Source: Ruminococcus sp. UBA1409 (lineage in GTDB: Bacteria > Bacillota > Clostridia > Oscillospirales > Ruminococcaceae). From it: a DNA stretch of 64,000 nucleotides. The position numbers and the translations under genes are program-made. This document shows positions 17,447 through 24,927 of the stretch, piece after piece (positions within the stretch are counted from its first letter, which is position 1; every line of letters starts with the position of its first letter). The notes below the pieces were generated by a model. It was not told the DNA's origin. It did no database searches and was given only the letters and a program-made list of their open reading frames with translations. The stretch lies in contig DBPX01000020.1 of assembly GCA_002305045.1 (NCBI GenBank), positions 1-64,000 of the forward strand, in the 5' to 3' direction.

Positions 17447-18199
17447 ATGTCCGAGTTTTGGTGGACGGCGTCTACCTTTTTAGAGGTATACGGCAGGTCG
17501 GTTACAAGGTTTAAAATCTTTTCATGGCAGCATCTTTTATGGCTTGCGCTGGCGGCGGTGCTGATAGGCGGCTCGCTGGCTGTGTTCAGGCGTCTGGGCG
17601 AAAAGGGGAGAAGAAGGATGCTGATAGCGGTTACAGTGCTCCTTCTTTGCGACGAGCTTTTAAAGTACAGCTTTACAGCCCTGACATCCCAGTTTGAGGT
17701 GCAGTTTCTTCCGTTTCACCTCTGCTCGGTCAACATCTTCACGGCGCTTGCCAACACCCTCCGTCCGACACGGATAGCTAAAAACATCCTTTATGCCCTT
17801 TGCCTCCCGGGAGCGCTTATAGCTCTTACGGTGCCCTCCTGGACGGCTCTGCCGCAGTGGAACATGATGTTTTTGCACTCGGAGTCTGTGCATATGCTTC
17901 TGGTGCTTTATCCCTGTATGCTTTTAGCGTCCGGCTTCAGGCCCGATTACAGGACCCTGCCGTGGGTAGCTCTTTTCCTAGCGGGAGTATCCGTCCCCGC
18001 CGTGCTTCTTAATGCGATTTACGACACCAACTTTTTGTTCCTCAACGGAACCATAGGCAATCCCGTTCTGGAGCTTTGCAGAGCGGTGTTCGGGGATGTC
18101 TACCAGATAGGCCTTGTAATCCTCCTCATGCTGGTATGGCTCGTCCTTTACGCTCCCTGGTCGCTAAAGGCTTTAAGAGGGAAAAAGGGCATGGCATAG
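17447..18199 (+). CDS. YwaF/TIGR02206-type membrane protein
   Basis: This 250-residue protein has about seven membrane segments over its whole length, of the YwaF (TIGR02206) type found in many Firmicutes and without an assigned function. The family-like patterns LPFHLCSVN and TNFLFLNGTIGNP are present, with the His in the middle membrane region. The gene begins 88 bases after the phosphodiesterase gene with a good GGAGGA site. It may be the last gene of the c-di-GMP operon or independently expressed, since no clear terminator separates them. A terminator follows at 18236. Confidence 0.8.
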   Translation: MSEFWWTASTFLEVYGRSVTRFKIFSWQHLLWLALAAVLIGGSLAVFRRLGEKGRRRMLIAVTVLLLCDELLKYSFTALTSQFEVQFLPFHLCSVNIFTALANTLRPTRIAKNILYALCLPGALIALTVPSWTALPQWNMMFLHSESVHMLLVLYPCMLLASGFRPDYRTLPWVALFLAGVSVPAVLLNAIYDTNFLFLNGTIGNPVLELCRAVFGDVYQIGLVILLMLVWLVLYAPWSLKALRGKKGMA

Positions 18200-18235
18200 C
18201 CGAGCTGACAAGAGGCTCTGATCTAAAAAGGATAC

Positions 18236-18260
18236 AGCCCCGTATAGTGCGGGGCTTTTT
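18236..18260 (+). terminator. Terminator after YwaF-like gene
   Basis: AGCCCCG (18236-18242) pairs with CGGGGCT (18250-18256) and a T run follows. It closes the long co-directional block that begins at the riboswitch. Confidence 0.88.
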
Positions 18261-18285
18261 GCGGTCACGGACGGGTCAAAATCGC

Positions 18286-18313
18286 TGAATAATTTATCGG
18301 ATTCGGCAAATAA
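18286..18313 (+). promoter_or_regulatory. Possible sigma-G-like promoter of spoVT
   Basis: TGAATA (18286-18291) and CAAATAA (18307-18313) resemble forespore sigma-G elements, but the spacer is 15 bases, shorter than usual. spoVT is transcribed by sigma-G in Bacillus, which is the main reason to suspect this site. Confidence 0.3.
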
Positions 18314-18351
18314 TAGCAGGGCAAAAGCTTTTTTGAAAGGAATGAAGCCAA

Positions 18352-18891
18352 ATGAAGGCGACCGGAATTGTCCGCAGGATTGACGACCTTGGAAGGGTAG
18401 TCATACCCAAGGAGATACGCCGCACCATGAGAATTAGAGAGGGTGACCCTCTGGAAATATATACAAACAGTCAGGGAGAGGTAATTTTCAAAAAATACTC
18501 TCCGATAAACGAGATGTCGGAGAGCGCAGGCTCCACCGCCGAGGTGATACACAAGCTCGGAGCCGCACCCGTAGTCATCTTTGACCGTGACCATGTGGTT
18601 GCGGTATCTGGAGCGCAGAAGAAGGAGTATGCCGAAAGACGGATATCTCAGGGACTGGAGGAGCTTCTTGACTCCAGAAGAAGCTGGCTCTACGAGGGGG
18701 AGGGCAGGCAGCTTTTCCCTGTCGAGGGGATATCAAAGGCGGCGATAGCCGTCGCCCCTATAATCGCCTCCGGGGATATAGCGGGAGCTGTCTGTCTACT
18801 TGCCTCGGAGCAGTCCTCTAAGGGAAGCCAGCTGCAGCTCACACTGGCGCAGACGGCGGCGATGATTCTAGGAAAGCAGCTGGAGGAATGA
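18352..18891 (+). CDS. spoVT: Stage V sporulation regulator SpoVT
   Basis: This 179-residue DNA-binding protein controls forespore genes late in sporulation. Residues 1-50 are an AbrB-type swapped-hairpin domain (GIVRRIDDLGRVVIPKEIRRTMRIREGD), and the rest is the GAF-like domain that separates SpoVT from plain AbrB proteins. The length matches the Bacillus protein. The gene stands alone between two terminators. Its presence is one of the best signs that the host forms spores. Confidence 0.95.
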   Translation: MKATGIVRRIDDLGRVVIPKEIRRTMRIREGDPLEIYTNSQGEVIFKKYSPINEMSESAGSTAEVIHKLGAAPVVIFDRDHVVAVSGAQKKEYAERRISQGLEELLDSRRSWLYEGEGRQLFPVEGISKAAIAVAPIIASGDIAGAVCLLASEQSSKGSQLQLTLAQTAAMILGKQLEE

Positions 18892-18922
18892 GGACGGTTT
18901 AGATGGGCGTGATCCCTCCCAT

Positions 18923-19112
18923 CTGCCGGTCGAAGCCCTGCCTGCTGATTTCTCAGCAGGCAGGCTGGGCTCCCCGGCTCGGGCAGGGCTGTCCCGGCGT
19001 CGCCGGGACAGCCCTATGCCACATCATTCATCCAGTTAAAAGATGGCGCATAGGGCTTGCTGAGCTGACGCTCAGCAAGCCCTGCCCGAGCCGGGGAGCC
19101 TTCGACCGGCAG
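18923..19112. repeat. Cloverleaf-like palindromic element 1
   Basis: A 190-base non-coding element built from nested perfect inverted repeats. The outer stem is 13 bp (CTGCCGGTCGAAG at 18923-18935 with its complement at 19100-19112). Inside are an arm of 12 bp (18937-18948/18953-18964), a 23-bp stem (18968-18990/19078-19100), an arm around GTCCCGGCG (18991-18999/19001-19009) and a 14-bp arm (19052-19065/19070-19083). AGCCCTATGC/GCATAGGGCT (19010-19019/19048-19057) offers an alternative fold. It resembles a MITE- or REP-like mobile repeat. A second element of the same design is at 28377-28557. Confidence 0.85.
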
Positions 19113-19177
19113 AGGGCGGTGTCTGCGACAGGTAAAGCCATGCGCCTAAAGCTATGCACAAGCAGCCGATAGAAAAT

Positions 19178-19220
19178 CCCCCCCCCCGGATAAGGCAGCC
19201 CTTGTCCGAGGGGGTGTTTT
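19178..19220 (+). terminator. Terminator with ten-C run, after spoVT
   Basis: A run of ten C (19178-19187) plus GGATAAGG (19188-19195) pairs with CCTTGTCC (19200-19207) and GGGGG (19210-19214), then TGTTTT. It lies between spoVT and the convergent signal-peptidase-like gene. The C10 run is also a likely place for length variation or sequencing error. Confidence 0.7.
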
Positions 19221-19261
19221 ATGATGACAGCATTTCCCGTGACGGCTCTGCCGCAGGAGGG

Positions 19262-20413
19262 TCACTGACCGTTTTTCTTTGCCAGCTTTGCCTTTTCCTC
19301 CTCGAGCATTCTCATAAGCTCGTCTATTCTTGAGGAGCTGCTGACGCTAGGTCTTGGAGCCTCGGGAGCCGTTTTGACTGCGGGAGTCTGCCTGACTGCA
19401 GGGGCTGTACCCTCCTGAGCCTTAGGCGGCGCAGCTGGGGCTTCCGAAGCCGCAGCTCTGCCTGGAGTCATAGCCTCCGGCTGTGTAGAGACGCTATTGT
19501 AATATTCTGACAAATCGGAGTCCTGCGACTTGGGAGCCGAAGCTTGTGAGGGGGAGTCCTTTTTTGTCTTGGGGACGCTGAATTCAAACTGAGCGGTGGA
19601 TTTTTCGCCTCCCGAGCCGCCGGAGGGCGTCCCGAAGTCAAAGCCGGAGAACTCCGCAGGCACCTTTCTTGCGGCGGGAGCCTTTTTCTCGTGCGTGGAG
19701 CTGTCAGAATCTGCGATTTTGTCCTCATGCTCGCTCTTGGAGACCCGCCTTGCCCGTGACTCCGCCCCCTTTGCGGACCTTCTGCCAAACTCAAGAGCCG
19801 TATCCTCCTGGCTGTAGGAGTCCTCGTAGCCGTAGGAGCTGTCGGCTGACCTTGCAAGCCTTTTTTTCTTGGCTGAGATGATGAGCATCACTACCTCGTA
19901 AATCACCAAAAGCGCACAGGGGACTATCACGATGACGAGCATCCCGTTTTTCGAGGAGGCAAACCTTATCAGCCCTCCCAGGAAGCTGTCGTAGGTTGTA
20001 GCGATTCCGATGATGTCCTCCTCGCTGACCGAGAAGGCGTCAAGCTCGGAGGCGGCGTCCGTTTTAACTATATAAACCTGCCTGACCTCGCCGCTCGGCA
20101 GGGTGACATCGCACAGCTCGATAAAGCTGACAAGAGCCAGACTGTCCTCCACCTCGCAGAGAATAACCGTGCCCGAGGTCTGGGGAAGCTCGCCCTCCTT
20201 TACAAAGACCGCAGAGCCTTGCTCGATTCTCGGCTCCATGCTGTCGCTGTTCATAAGGTATATCCTTCTGCCGAAAAAGGAGGGAGCAGAGTTGGCGTCC
20301 TTGAACACTCCGTAGATTATAAAGGTGCTGACGATAAGAACTATCAGCAAAAGGATAAGAGCAATGGAGATTATCTCTCCTGCCCGGCGCTTTTTGGATG
20401 TCTCCTGAAACAT
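19262..20413 (-). CDS. Signal peptidase I-like protein lacking the catalytic His/Lys
   Basis: This 383-residue protein has the ER/SipW-type signal peptidase layout: a membrane segment near residues 14-36, a Ser-containing box (MNSDSMEP, about residue 56) and a second membrane segment near 158-180. A 200-residue hydrophilic, Ser/Ala/Pro/Glu-rich tail follows. In SipW-type enzymes the second catalytic residue is a His in a THR-I strand; the matching place here reads VSFIEL, with no His or Lys. The Ser box has Asp where Gly is usual. It may be inactive or act as a chaperone or regulator. Members of this family are usually around 180-200 residues, so the long tail is unusual. It has its own promoter and a structured leader. 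Confidence 0.7.
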   Translation of the reverse strand: MFQETSKKRRAGEIISIALILLLIVLIVSTFIIYGVFKDANSAPSFFGRRIYLMNSDSMEPRIEQGSAVFVKEGELPQTSGTVILCEVEDSLALVSFIELCDVTLPSGEVRQVYIVKTDAASELDAFSVSEEDIIGIATTYDSFLGGLIRFASSKNGMLVIVIVPCALLVIYEVVMLIISAKKKRLARSADSSYGYEDSYSQEDTALEFGRRSAKGAESRARRVSKSEHEDKIADSDSSTHEKKAPAARKVPAEFSGFDFGTPSGGSGGEKSTAQFEFSVPKTKKDSPSQASAPKSQDSDLSEYYNSVSTQPEAMTPGRAAASEAPAAPPKAQEGTAPAVRQTPAVKTAPEAPRPSVSSSSRIDELMRMLEEEKAKLAKKNGQ

Positions 20414-20479
20414 TTTGACACAACCCTTTCTGGCAGAAATTTAAATCTAAACAAGCTTTATCATTTTATTGGAAAACAT

Positions 20480-20525
20480 GCCTCACCCGCCGAGGCTCCA
20501 AGGGCTTAGGACCTCCCCCAAAGCC
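20480..20525 (-). promoter_or_regulatory. Structured 5' leader of signal-peptidase-like gene
   Basis: Two GC-rich hairpins lie in the 130-base leader: GCCTC/GAGGC (20480-20496) and GGCTT/AAGCC (20503-20525). They do not match a riboswitch class I recognise and have no terminator T run. Confidence 0.45.
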
Positions 20526-20549
20526 AGGCCATCAAGCGGATACAAGGTA

Positions 20550-20578
20550 ATTATAGCACAATGATTCGATAATAGCAA
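20550..20578 (-). promoter_or_regulatory. Promoter of signal-peptidase-like gene
   Basis: On the minus strand, TTGCTA (20578-20573), a 17-base spacer and TATAAT (20555-20550) with an upstream TG (extended -10). It lies 137 bases before the ATG. Confidence 0.75.
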
Positions 20579-20701
20579 TTATTTTTAGAGCAATTTCTTT
20601 TTCTTTTTCATAATAGCTTAAAATGCCCCGGGAGGATAATCTCTAGTCTTAAATCCATATTCTTACTAAAAAATGCTCCGGCTAAAATTTAAAAAAATCG
20701 C

Positions 20702-20730
20702 TTGACAACGCCCTTTTCATCTGATATAAT
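20702..20730 (+). promoter_or_regulatory. Consensus promoter of rpsF-ssb-rpsR
   Basis: TTGACA (20702-20707), a 17-base spacer and TATAAT (20725-20730), with TGA before the -10. This perfect sigma-A promoter fits a ribosomal-protein operon. Confidence 0.9.
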
Positions 20731-20788
20731 CACTTTGTTATCCTTGTCTGCACAAAGAGGCAGACTAAATCCAAAAGGAGGTGCAATA

Positions 20789-21091
20789 ATGGCAAAGCTT
20801 ACAGAAAGATATGAAGCCTTGATAGTCTTTTCCGTAAAACCCGGAGACGAGGCTGTTGCTGCTGCCGTTGAGAAGGTAAAGAATTACATCGAGGAGAACG
20901 CAACCGAGGTCGAGGTTGACGAGTGGGGAAAGCGCAAGCTGGCGTACGATATCAACAGGGAGTTTGAGGGTCACTATGTTGTGTTCACCTTCAGCTCAGA
21001 GCCTAGCTTCCCGGTGGAGCTAAATCGTGTTCTTGGAATCAACGAGATGGTGCTTCGTAACCTTATAACCCTAAAGGGCGACTGCAAATAG
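20789..21091 (+). CDS. rpsF: 30S ribosomal protein bS6
   Basis: This 100-residue protein of the small ribosomal subunit binds the central domain of 16S rRNA together with bS18. It shows the S6 pattern: the YEALIVFSV strand, WGKRKLAYDINREFEGHYVVFTF, and LNRVLGINEMVLRNLI. ATG at 20789 follows AAAAGGAGG; the frame extends further upstream to the promoter but without a ribosome site. It is first in the classical rpsF-ssb-rpsR operon of Firmicutes. Confidence 0.97.
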   Translation: MAKLTERYEALIVFSVKPGDEAVAAAVEKVKNYIEENATEVEVDEWGKRKLAYDINREFEGHYVVFTFSSEPSFPVELNRVLGINEMVLRNLITLKGDCK

Positions 21092-21157
21092 CGCTCTTAG
21101 TACCGGATTCCTCGGCCTTGCGCCGATTACCGACAATGAGCTATGGGAGGTTTGCCA

Positions 21158-21637
21158 ATGCTTAACAGAGTCATTTTAATGGGCAGGATTACACAGGACC
21201 TTGAGGTCAGGCAGACGCCTAGCGGAGTATCCGTGCTTTCCTTTACAGTAGCCGTCGACAGGAGCTTCGTCCGTCAGGGCGAGGATCGTCAGACCGACTT
21301 TATAAACTGCGTCGCCTGGAGAAATCAGGCTGAGTTTATCGGAAAGTATTTCTCAAAGGGAAGGCTTATAGCGCTCGAGGGCAACCTCAGGACTCGCAAT
21401 TATGATGATAAAAACGGCGTAAAGCACTATGTCACCGAGGTATTTGTCGACAGTGTTTCCTTCACCGGCGAGCGTGCCTCGCAGGGACAGGACTCTGCCT
21501 ACAGCTACTCAGGGAGCCGCACACAGCAGTCCCAGAGCCAGCAGCCCGCCTATAACGAGCAGTCCTCGGGACCGATAGCGATAGGGAATCTGGATGATTT
21601 TGAGGAGATATTAAGCGACGACGGAATACCGTTTTGA
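21158..21637 (+). CDS. ssb: Single-stranded DNA-binding protein
   Basis: This 159-residue protein coats single-stranded DNA during replication and repair. The OB fold covers residues 1-105 (MLNRVILMGRITQDLEVRQT, SFTVAVDRSF, DFINCVAWRNQAEFI, GRLIALEGNLRTRNYDD). A Gln/Ser-rich linker follows, and the tail ends DDGIPF, the acidic partner-binding tip. The start is ATG at 21158, with GGGAGG before it. Its position between bS6 and bS18 is standard. Confidence 0.97.
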   Translation: MLNRVILMGRITQDLEVRQTPSGVSVLSFTVAVDRSFVRQGEDRQTDFINCVAWRNQAEFIGKYFSKGRLIALEGNLRTRNYDDKNGVKHYVTEVFVDSVSFTGERASQGQDSAYSYSGSRTQQSQSQQPAYNEQSSGPIAIGNLDDFEEILSDDGIPF

Positions 21638-21665
21638 CCGGTGAATTTTTGAAAGGAGAAGCAGG

Positions 21666-21905
21666 ATGGAAAAGGCTGCTAACAAGCCCCTGAAGAGGCA
21701 TCACAAGAAGGTTTGCATGTTCTGCGTTGACAGAGCTGAGACCATTGACTATAAGGATACCGCAAAGCTTAGAAAGTGCTTGACCGAAAGAGCCAAGATT
21801 CTTCCCAGGCGTGTGACAGGTACCTGTGCATACCATCAGAGAGAGCTTACCAAGGCTGTAAAAAGAGCCAGATATGTCGCTCTTCTGCCCTACTCTGCTG
21901 ACTGA
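21666..21905 (+). CDS. rpsR: 30S ribosomal protein bS18
   Basis: This 79-residue ribosomal protein pairs with bS6. Typical features are the basic start ([10 protein letters not shown]), the [49 protein letters not shown] core and normal length. The two Cys of CMFC and the later TCAYH Cys suggest a zinc-binding form. AAAGGAGAAGCAGG precedes the ATG, and a terminator follows at 21965. Confidence 0.97.
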   Translation: MEKAANKPLKRHHKKVCMFCVDRAETIDYKDTAKLRKCLTERAKILPRRVTGTCAYHQRELTKAVKRARYVALLPYSAD

Positions 21906-21964
21906 TTCGGTCGGCTGACATCGGGTAAAGCCGGGGATTCAGCCTCGGCGCATCTTTAATATTT

Positions 21965-21996
21965 TGCGGACGGCATTACTGCTGTCCGCATTTTTT
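21965..21996 (+). terminator. Terminator of rpsF operon
   Basis: TGCGGAC (21965-21971) pairs with GTCCGCA (21984-21990), followed by six T. Confidence 0.9.
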
Positions 21997-22215
21997 GTCC
22001 CCATTTTTACGGGTATGCTGCGGTACGCCGTTCCAAGAATAAAGCCTACAGAGCGGCGAAGGCTGCAAAGCCCCAAAACGCCGCCCTGAAAAAGCTCCGG
22101 GAAGGCTTACCCCCGCCCTTGTTAGAGCCGGCGGCTTATCCTCCCCGGGAAAACGGCTACGACGCTGATTTTAGAGCCGCCTGCCAGGAGACTAAGCGCT
22201 CCCCGGGACGGCAGA
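21997..22215. other. Intergenic, no feature recognised
   Basis: The rest of the 310-base gap between rpsR and the convergent MutS-like gene is GC-rich with short imperfect repeats (CCCCGGGA motifs near 22142 and 22202). I found no gene, promoter or convincing terminator in it. Confidence 0.4.
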
Positions 22216-23907
22216 CTAATTGCCGCTAAGACGCTTTTTCACCTCGTCAAAGGAGACGCCGAAGCGCTTGTATATCGTCTGAGCGTAGCCCACCTCGAGA
22301 GGTGCGCTTCTTGTTATCTTATAAAGCCTTCTGTTGTCGTCGGTGGTGTCGACCGTTGTGATTATGCTGACCAGCTTTGTATCGCCCTCAACCTCCTCGT
22401 TTAGCCTGTCTAGGCTCTTTGCAAGCTCCAGAAGATGGGTAGCGTATACTCCTCTTATCCCTATGCAGCGGAATATTTTAGTCAGCTCGGTGGCGATGAT
22501 TACGCACTCCGTCGGAGTGGTGGACTGTATCGACTCGTTTAGAAGCAGCATAGAGTAGCGGGTGGCGTTATCCACCGTGACCTTGAACTGCTTGCATTCC
22601 TGAGTAAAGCGGGAGGTGTTGAGTCCGACCTCCTCCTCCTTGGGAAAGTGGGTAAAGATAAAGTCGACGGGGCTTATCTCGCAGCTCTCGCAGGGGACAT
22701 ATATTCCCGCCTGAGCCAGCACCTGGATTATTCCTATAGCTCTTGTGTAGGTGGTCTTTCCGCCGTTGTTCGCACCTGTGAGGACATAGAATCTTCCGTC
22801 GTCGTCCATGGTGCAGTCGTTTGTTATGATTTTGCCCTTGAGACTGCCCATGGGGTCCTGGGAGACCATCTGGGTGTAGAAGCTGAGGTCGAACACTCCC
22901 TTGGCTCTTAAAGCCCTGTCCTCCATGGGAAGGTATTTCGGTCTGCACATATCAAGACCTCTTGCCCTTACCGCCTCGATGATTCTCTTTGCTCCTATAT
23001 AGAAGCTCATCTGGCTCTCAAAGGTGAGAATATCCTCGGTGCTCTTTTTAAAGTAGGCTCTTATCGCCCTGTCAAGATGGGTTATATACTCCGAGTTTAT
23101 CTCTTTTAGCTCCCTGAAAAGCGGAGCCTCGAGGTCGTTGGTGCCGCCGTTTTCGTTGTAGAGCGAGTGAGTCCTTCCGATAGCCCTTGCCGAGTCGCCG
23201 TCTAGGTGCCTGAATATCCAGTCAAAGCGTCCCTTTTTCTTTATGCTGTCGGTGGACACCGACAGAAGCATAGCCTCCACCGGTCTCATCATGTCGTCGA
23301 AGTTGATTCCGACGGTGACGCTCTTGACTCCCTTTGCAAGAACTCTGAGACATTCGTCCGTTTCACGCTTTACCTCGTCGAAGTATTCGGAGTTATACAC
23401 CGAGGCAAAGTATTCGCTAAGACCGATCAGCGCCTGCGAGTTAAAGCGGTCCTTAAACCTCTGGCAGAACTCATGGCAGCTGGTAATGCACTCTATAAAG
23501 GTTTTAAGAGAGCCGAGCCTTGTGTTCAGGGCATAAAAGCTGTCCGCAAGGCCGAGCTTCTGGATGTTTACATGCTCGTTGATGTAAAGCTTGTGGACAT
23601 TTTCATAAAGCACCGCCTCAAGCTGCGGGACATTCAAAAAGTCCTCCAGAATGTCAAGACGGTAGTTTAAGACCTCCGGGTCGGTGGAGAGCTGGGTCAG
23701 CACTCTTAGGGCGTTGAGAGAGTTCTCCGGGCATATAAGCCTTGAAAGAAGCTCAAGCTCGAGATTTTGGACATAGTCCTGCGGCAGCTTGGCGATAGCC
23801 GACCCTCTTTCTATAGACCTCTGGCGCTTCCCCTCGTCTGGGTATAAAAGGTCGACAAGGTGCGGCGAGCTGCTGACGGTTGTTTCTTCCTGTGAAGTCT
23901 TTGCCAT
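22216..23907 (-). CDS. MutS-family ATPase (MutS-like, not MutS1)
   Basis: This 563-residue protein has the helical core/lever and ATPase domains of MutS proteins but no mismatch-reading N-terminal domain. Walker A is GANNGGKTTYTRA (about residue 398). The Walker B region reads LLLNESIQSTTPTE, with Asn in the place of the usual Asp but the catalytic Glu retained; this form is common in a clostridial subgroup. A His switch is present in YATHLLEL. No Smr endonuclease domain follows, so it is not MutS2. The ATG at 23907 is preceded by AAAGGAG. The role of this subgroup is unproven; action on DNA structure or recombination is the family-level guess. Confidence 0.85.
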   Translation of the reverse strand: MAKTSQEETTVSSSPHLVDLLYPDEGKRQRSIERGSAIAKLPQDYVQNLELELLSRLICPENSLNALRVLTQLSTDPEVLNYRLDILEDFLNVPQLEAVLYENVHKLYINEHVNIQKLGLADSFYALNTRLGSLKTFIECITSCHEFCQRFKDRFNSQALIGLSEYFASVYNSEYFDEVKRETDECLRVLAKGVKSVTVGINFDDMMRPVEAMLLSVSTDSIKKKGRFDWIFRHLDGDSARAIGRTHSLYNENGGTNDLEAPLFRELKEINSEYITHLDRAIRAYFKKSTEDILTFESQMSFYIGAKRIIEAVRARGLDMCRPKYLPMEDRALRAKGVFDLSFYTQMVSQDPMGSLKGKIITNDCTMDDDGRFYVLTGANNGGKTTYTRAIGIIQVLAQAGIYVPCESCEISPVDFIFTHFPKEEEVGLNTSRFTQECKQFKVTVDNATRYSMLLLNESIQSTTPTECVIIATELTKIFRCIGIRGVYATHLLELAKSLDRLNEEVEGDTKLVSIITTVDTTDDNRRLYKITRSAPLEVGYAQTIYKRFGVSFDEVKKRLSGN

Positions 23908-23992
23908 GATAGCTCCTTTCCTCCCGAAGATATAAATCGGGGCTTTTAATGTATTGATGATAGAAAATTTCAAGCCGTGGGCTTTTTAGCCT

Positions 23993-24021
23993 ATTATATC
24001 ACGGCCTACCCTTAAAAGCAA
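23993..24021 (-). promoter_or_regulatory. Promoter of MutS-like gene
   Basis: On the minus strand, TTGCTT (24021-24016), a 17-base spacer and TATAAT (23998-23993) with TGA before it. It lies about 90 bases before the start codon and is divergent from the rubredoxin promoter. Confidence 0.75.
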
Positions 24022-24067
24022 TACCGGCTTTCGGCAGGGGATTTGCAAAAGCTGACCCCTTTGGCTA

Positions 24068-24096
24068 TTGCAATACAGGAAAAGATGTGCTATAAT
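24068..24096 (+). promoter_or_regulatory. Promoter of rubredoxin-desulfoferrodoxin genes
   Basis: TTGCAA (24068-24073), a 17-base spacer and TATAAT (24091-24096). The predicted transcript begins near 24103 and runs through the hairpin at 24134-24162 before rubredoxin. Confidence 0.7.
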
Positions 24097-24133
24097 GAGC
24101 TAAGATGCAAAGCCTTTGAGCTTTAGCTTGTCG

Positions 24134-24162
24134 AAAAAGTCCAGCCCCTGCTAGACTTTTTT
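24134..24162 (+). terminator. Leader terminator/attenuator before rubredoxin
   Basis: AAAAAGTC-c-AGC pairs with GCT-a-GACTTTTTT. It lies in the leader between the promoter and rubredoxin, about 45 bases before the gene, so it would cut the transcript unless bypassed. No recognisable riboswitch precedes it. Confidence 0.65.
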
Positions 24163-24209
24163 GAATAAATTAGAGGCGGCAATTGATATTTTAATGAGGA
24201 GGTTGTATT

Positions 24210-24365
24210 ATGAAGCATGTATGCGATGTTTGCGGCTGGGTTTATGACGAGGCTGAGGGCTACCCCGAGGGCGGAATCGCTCCCGGCACCAAGTGGGAGG
24301 ATATCCCTGAGGACTTTGTCTGCCCGCTCTGCGGAGCCGGCAAGGAGATGTTCTCCGAGGAGTAA
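24210..24365 (+). CDS. Rubredoxin
   Basis: This 51-residue iron protein carries electrons, in anaerobes mostly to superoxide reductase and peroxidases. Two knuckles hold one iron: CDVCGWVYD (Cys 5 and 8) and CPLCGAGK (Cys 38 and 41). The middle segment [16 protein letters not shown] is the family pattern. The ATG at 24210 follows TGAGGAGG. The desulfoferrodoxin gene comes 52 bases later, a known functional pair. Confidence 0.95.
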   Translation: MKHVCDVCGWVYDEAEGYPEGGIAPGTKWEDIPEDFVCPLCGAGKEMFSEE

Positions 24366-24417
24366 TTAAGAATATTAGAGCAAGGAAAGGTCTTGCTTAC
24401 CTGAAAGGATGTTGACT

Positions 24418-24801
24418 ATGAAACAGAGATTTTATATCTGCCCGCACTGCAAGAAGATAGTCGCCATAGTTAGAGATACCGCAGCTCCGCTTATCTGCTG
24501 CGGCGAGAGGATGACCCTTATCGAGCCTGGCACCACCGATGCCGCCGTCGAGAAGCATGTTCCCGTCATCAGGCAGGAGGGCGGCATGGTCTATGTAACC
24601 GTCGGCTCTGTGGAGCATCCGATGACTGCGGAGCATTACATAGAGTGGGTGTCTTTGCAAACCGCTCAGGGCAACCAGAGAAAGCAGCTTAATCCCGGCG
24701 ACAAGCCCGAGGTATGCTTTGCCATCTGTCCTGACGATACCGTCGAGGCGGCGTATGCGTACTGCAATCTTCACAGCCTCTGGGCAGGAAAGCCGGAGTG
24801 A
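24418..24801 (+). CDS. dfx: Desulfoferrodoxin (superoxide reductase)
   Basis: This 127-residue iron protein reduces superoxide to hydrogen peroxide without releasing oxygen, using electrons from rubredoxin. The N-terminal part binds a rubredoxin-like iron (CPHC and CCGE). The C-terminal part holds the catalytic centre: His in EKHVPVI, VEHPM and EHYIEW, plus Cys and His of CNLHSLW. Both centres are intact, so this is the two-iron form. The start is ATG at 24418 with GAAAGG upstream; an in-frame ATG at 24409 is less well placed. A terminator follows at 24870. Confidence 0.95.
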   Translation: MKQRFYICPHCKKIVAIVRDTAAPLICCGERMTLIEPGTTDAAVEKHVPVIRQEGGMVYVTVGSVEHPMTAEHYIEWVSLQTAQGNQRKQLNPGDKPEVCFAICPDDTVEAAYAYCNLHSLWAGKPE

Positions 24802-24869
24802 TTTCGGTAAGGCATATATAGTATGTCAAGACCCTGATAACCCTGATAAAGGGAAATATTTGTAGCATC

Positions 24870-24904
24870 AATCCGCTCGGACAGACCCGGGCGGATTTTA
24901 TTTT
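24870..24904 (+). terminator. Terminator after desulfoferrodoxin
   Basis: AATCCGCTCGG (24870-24880) pairs with CCGGGCGGATT (24887-24897) and a T-rich tract follows. The gene on the other side is convergent. Confidence 0.85.
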
Positions 24905-24927
24905 GCGGTCTGCCTGCAAGCCCAGCC

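Noticed and set aside
18923..19112. Palindromic element as tRNA, attC site or simple terminator
   Set aside because: No CCA acceptor/anticodon layout, no integron core sites, and far more stems than a terminator with no T run.
22216..23907. MutS2 or mismatch-repair MutS
   Set aside because: No N-terminal mismatch-recognition domain and no C-terminal Smr domain; the ATPase has the NES variant of Walker B.
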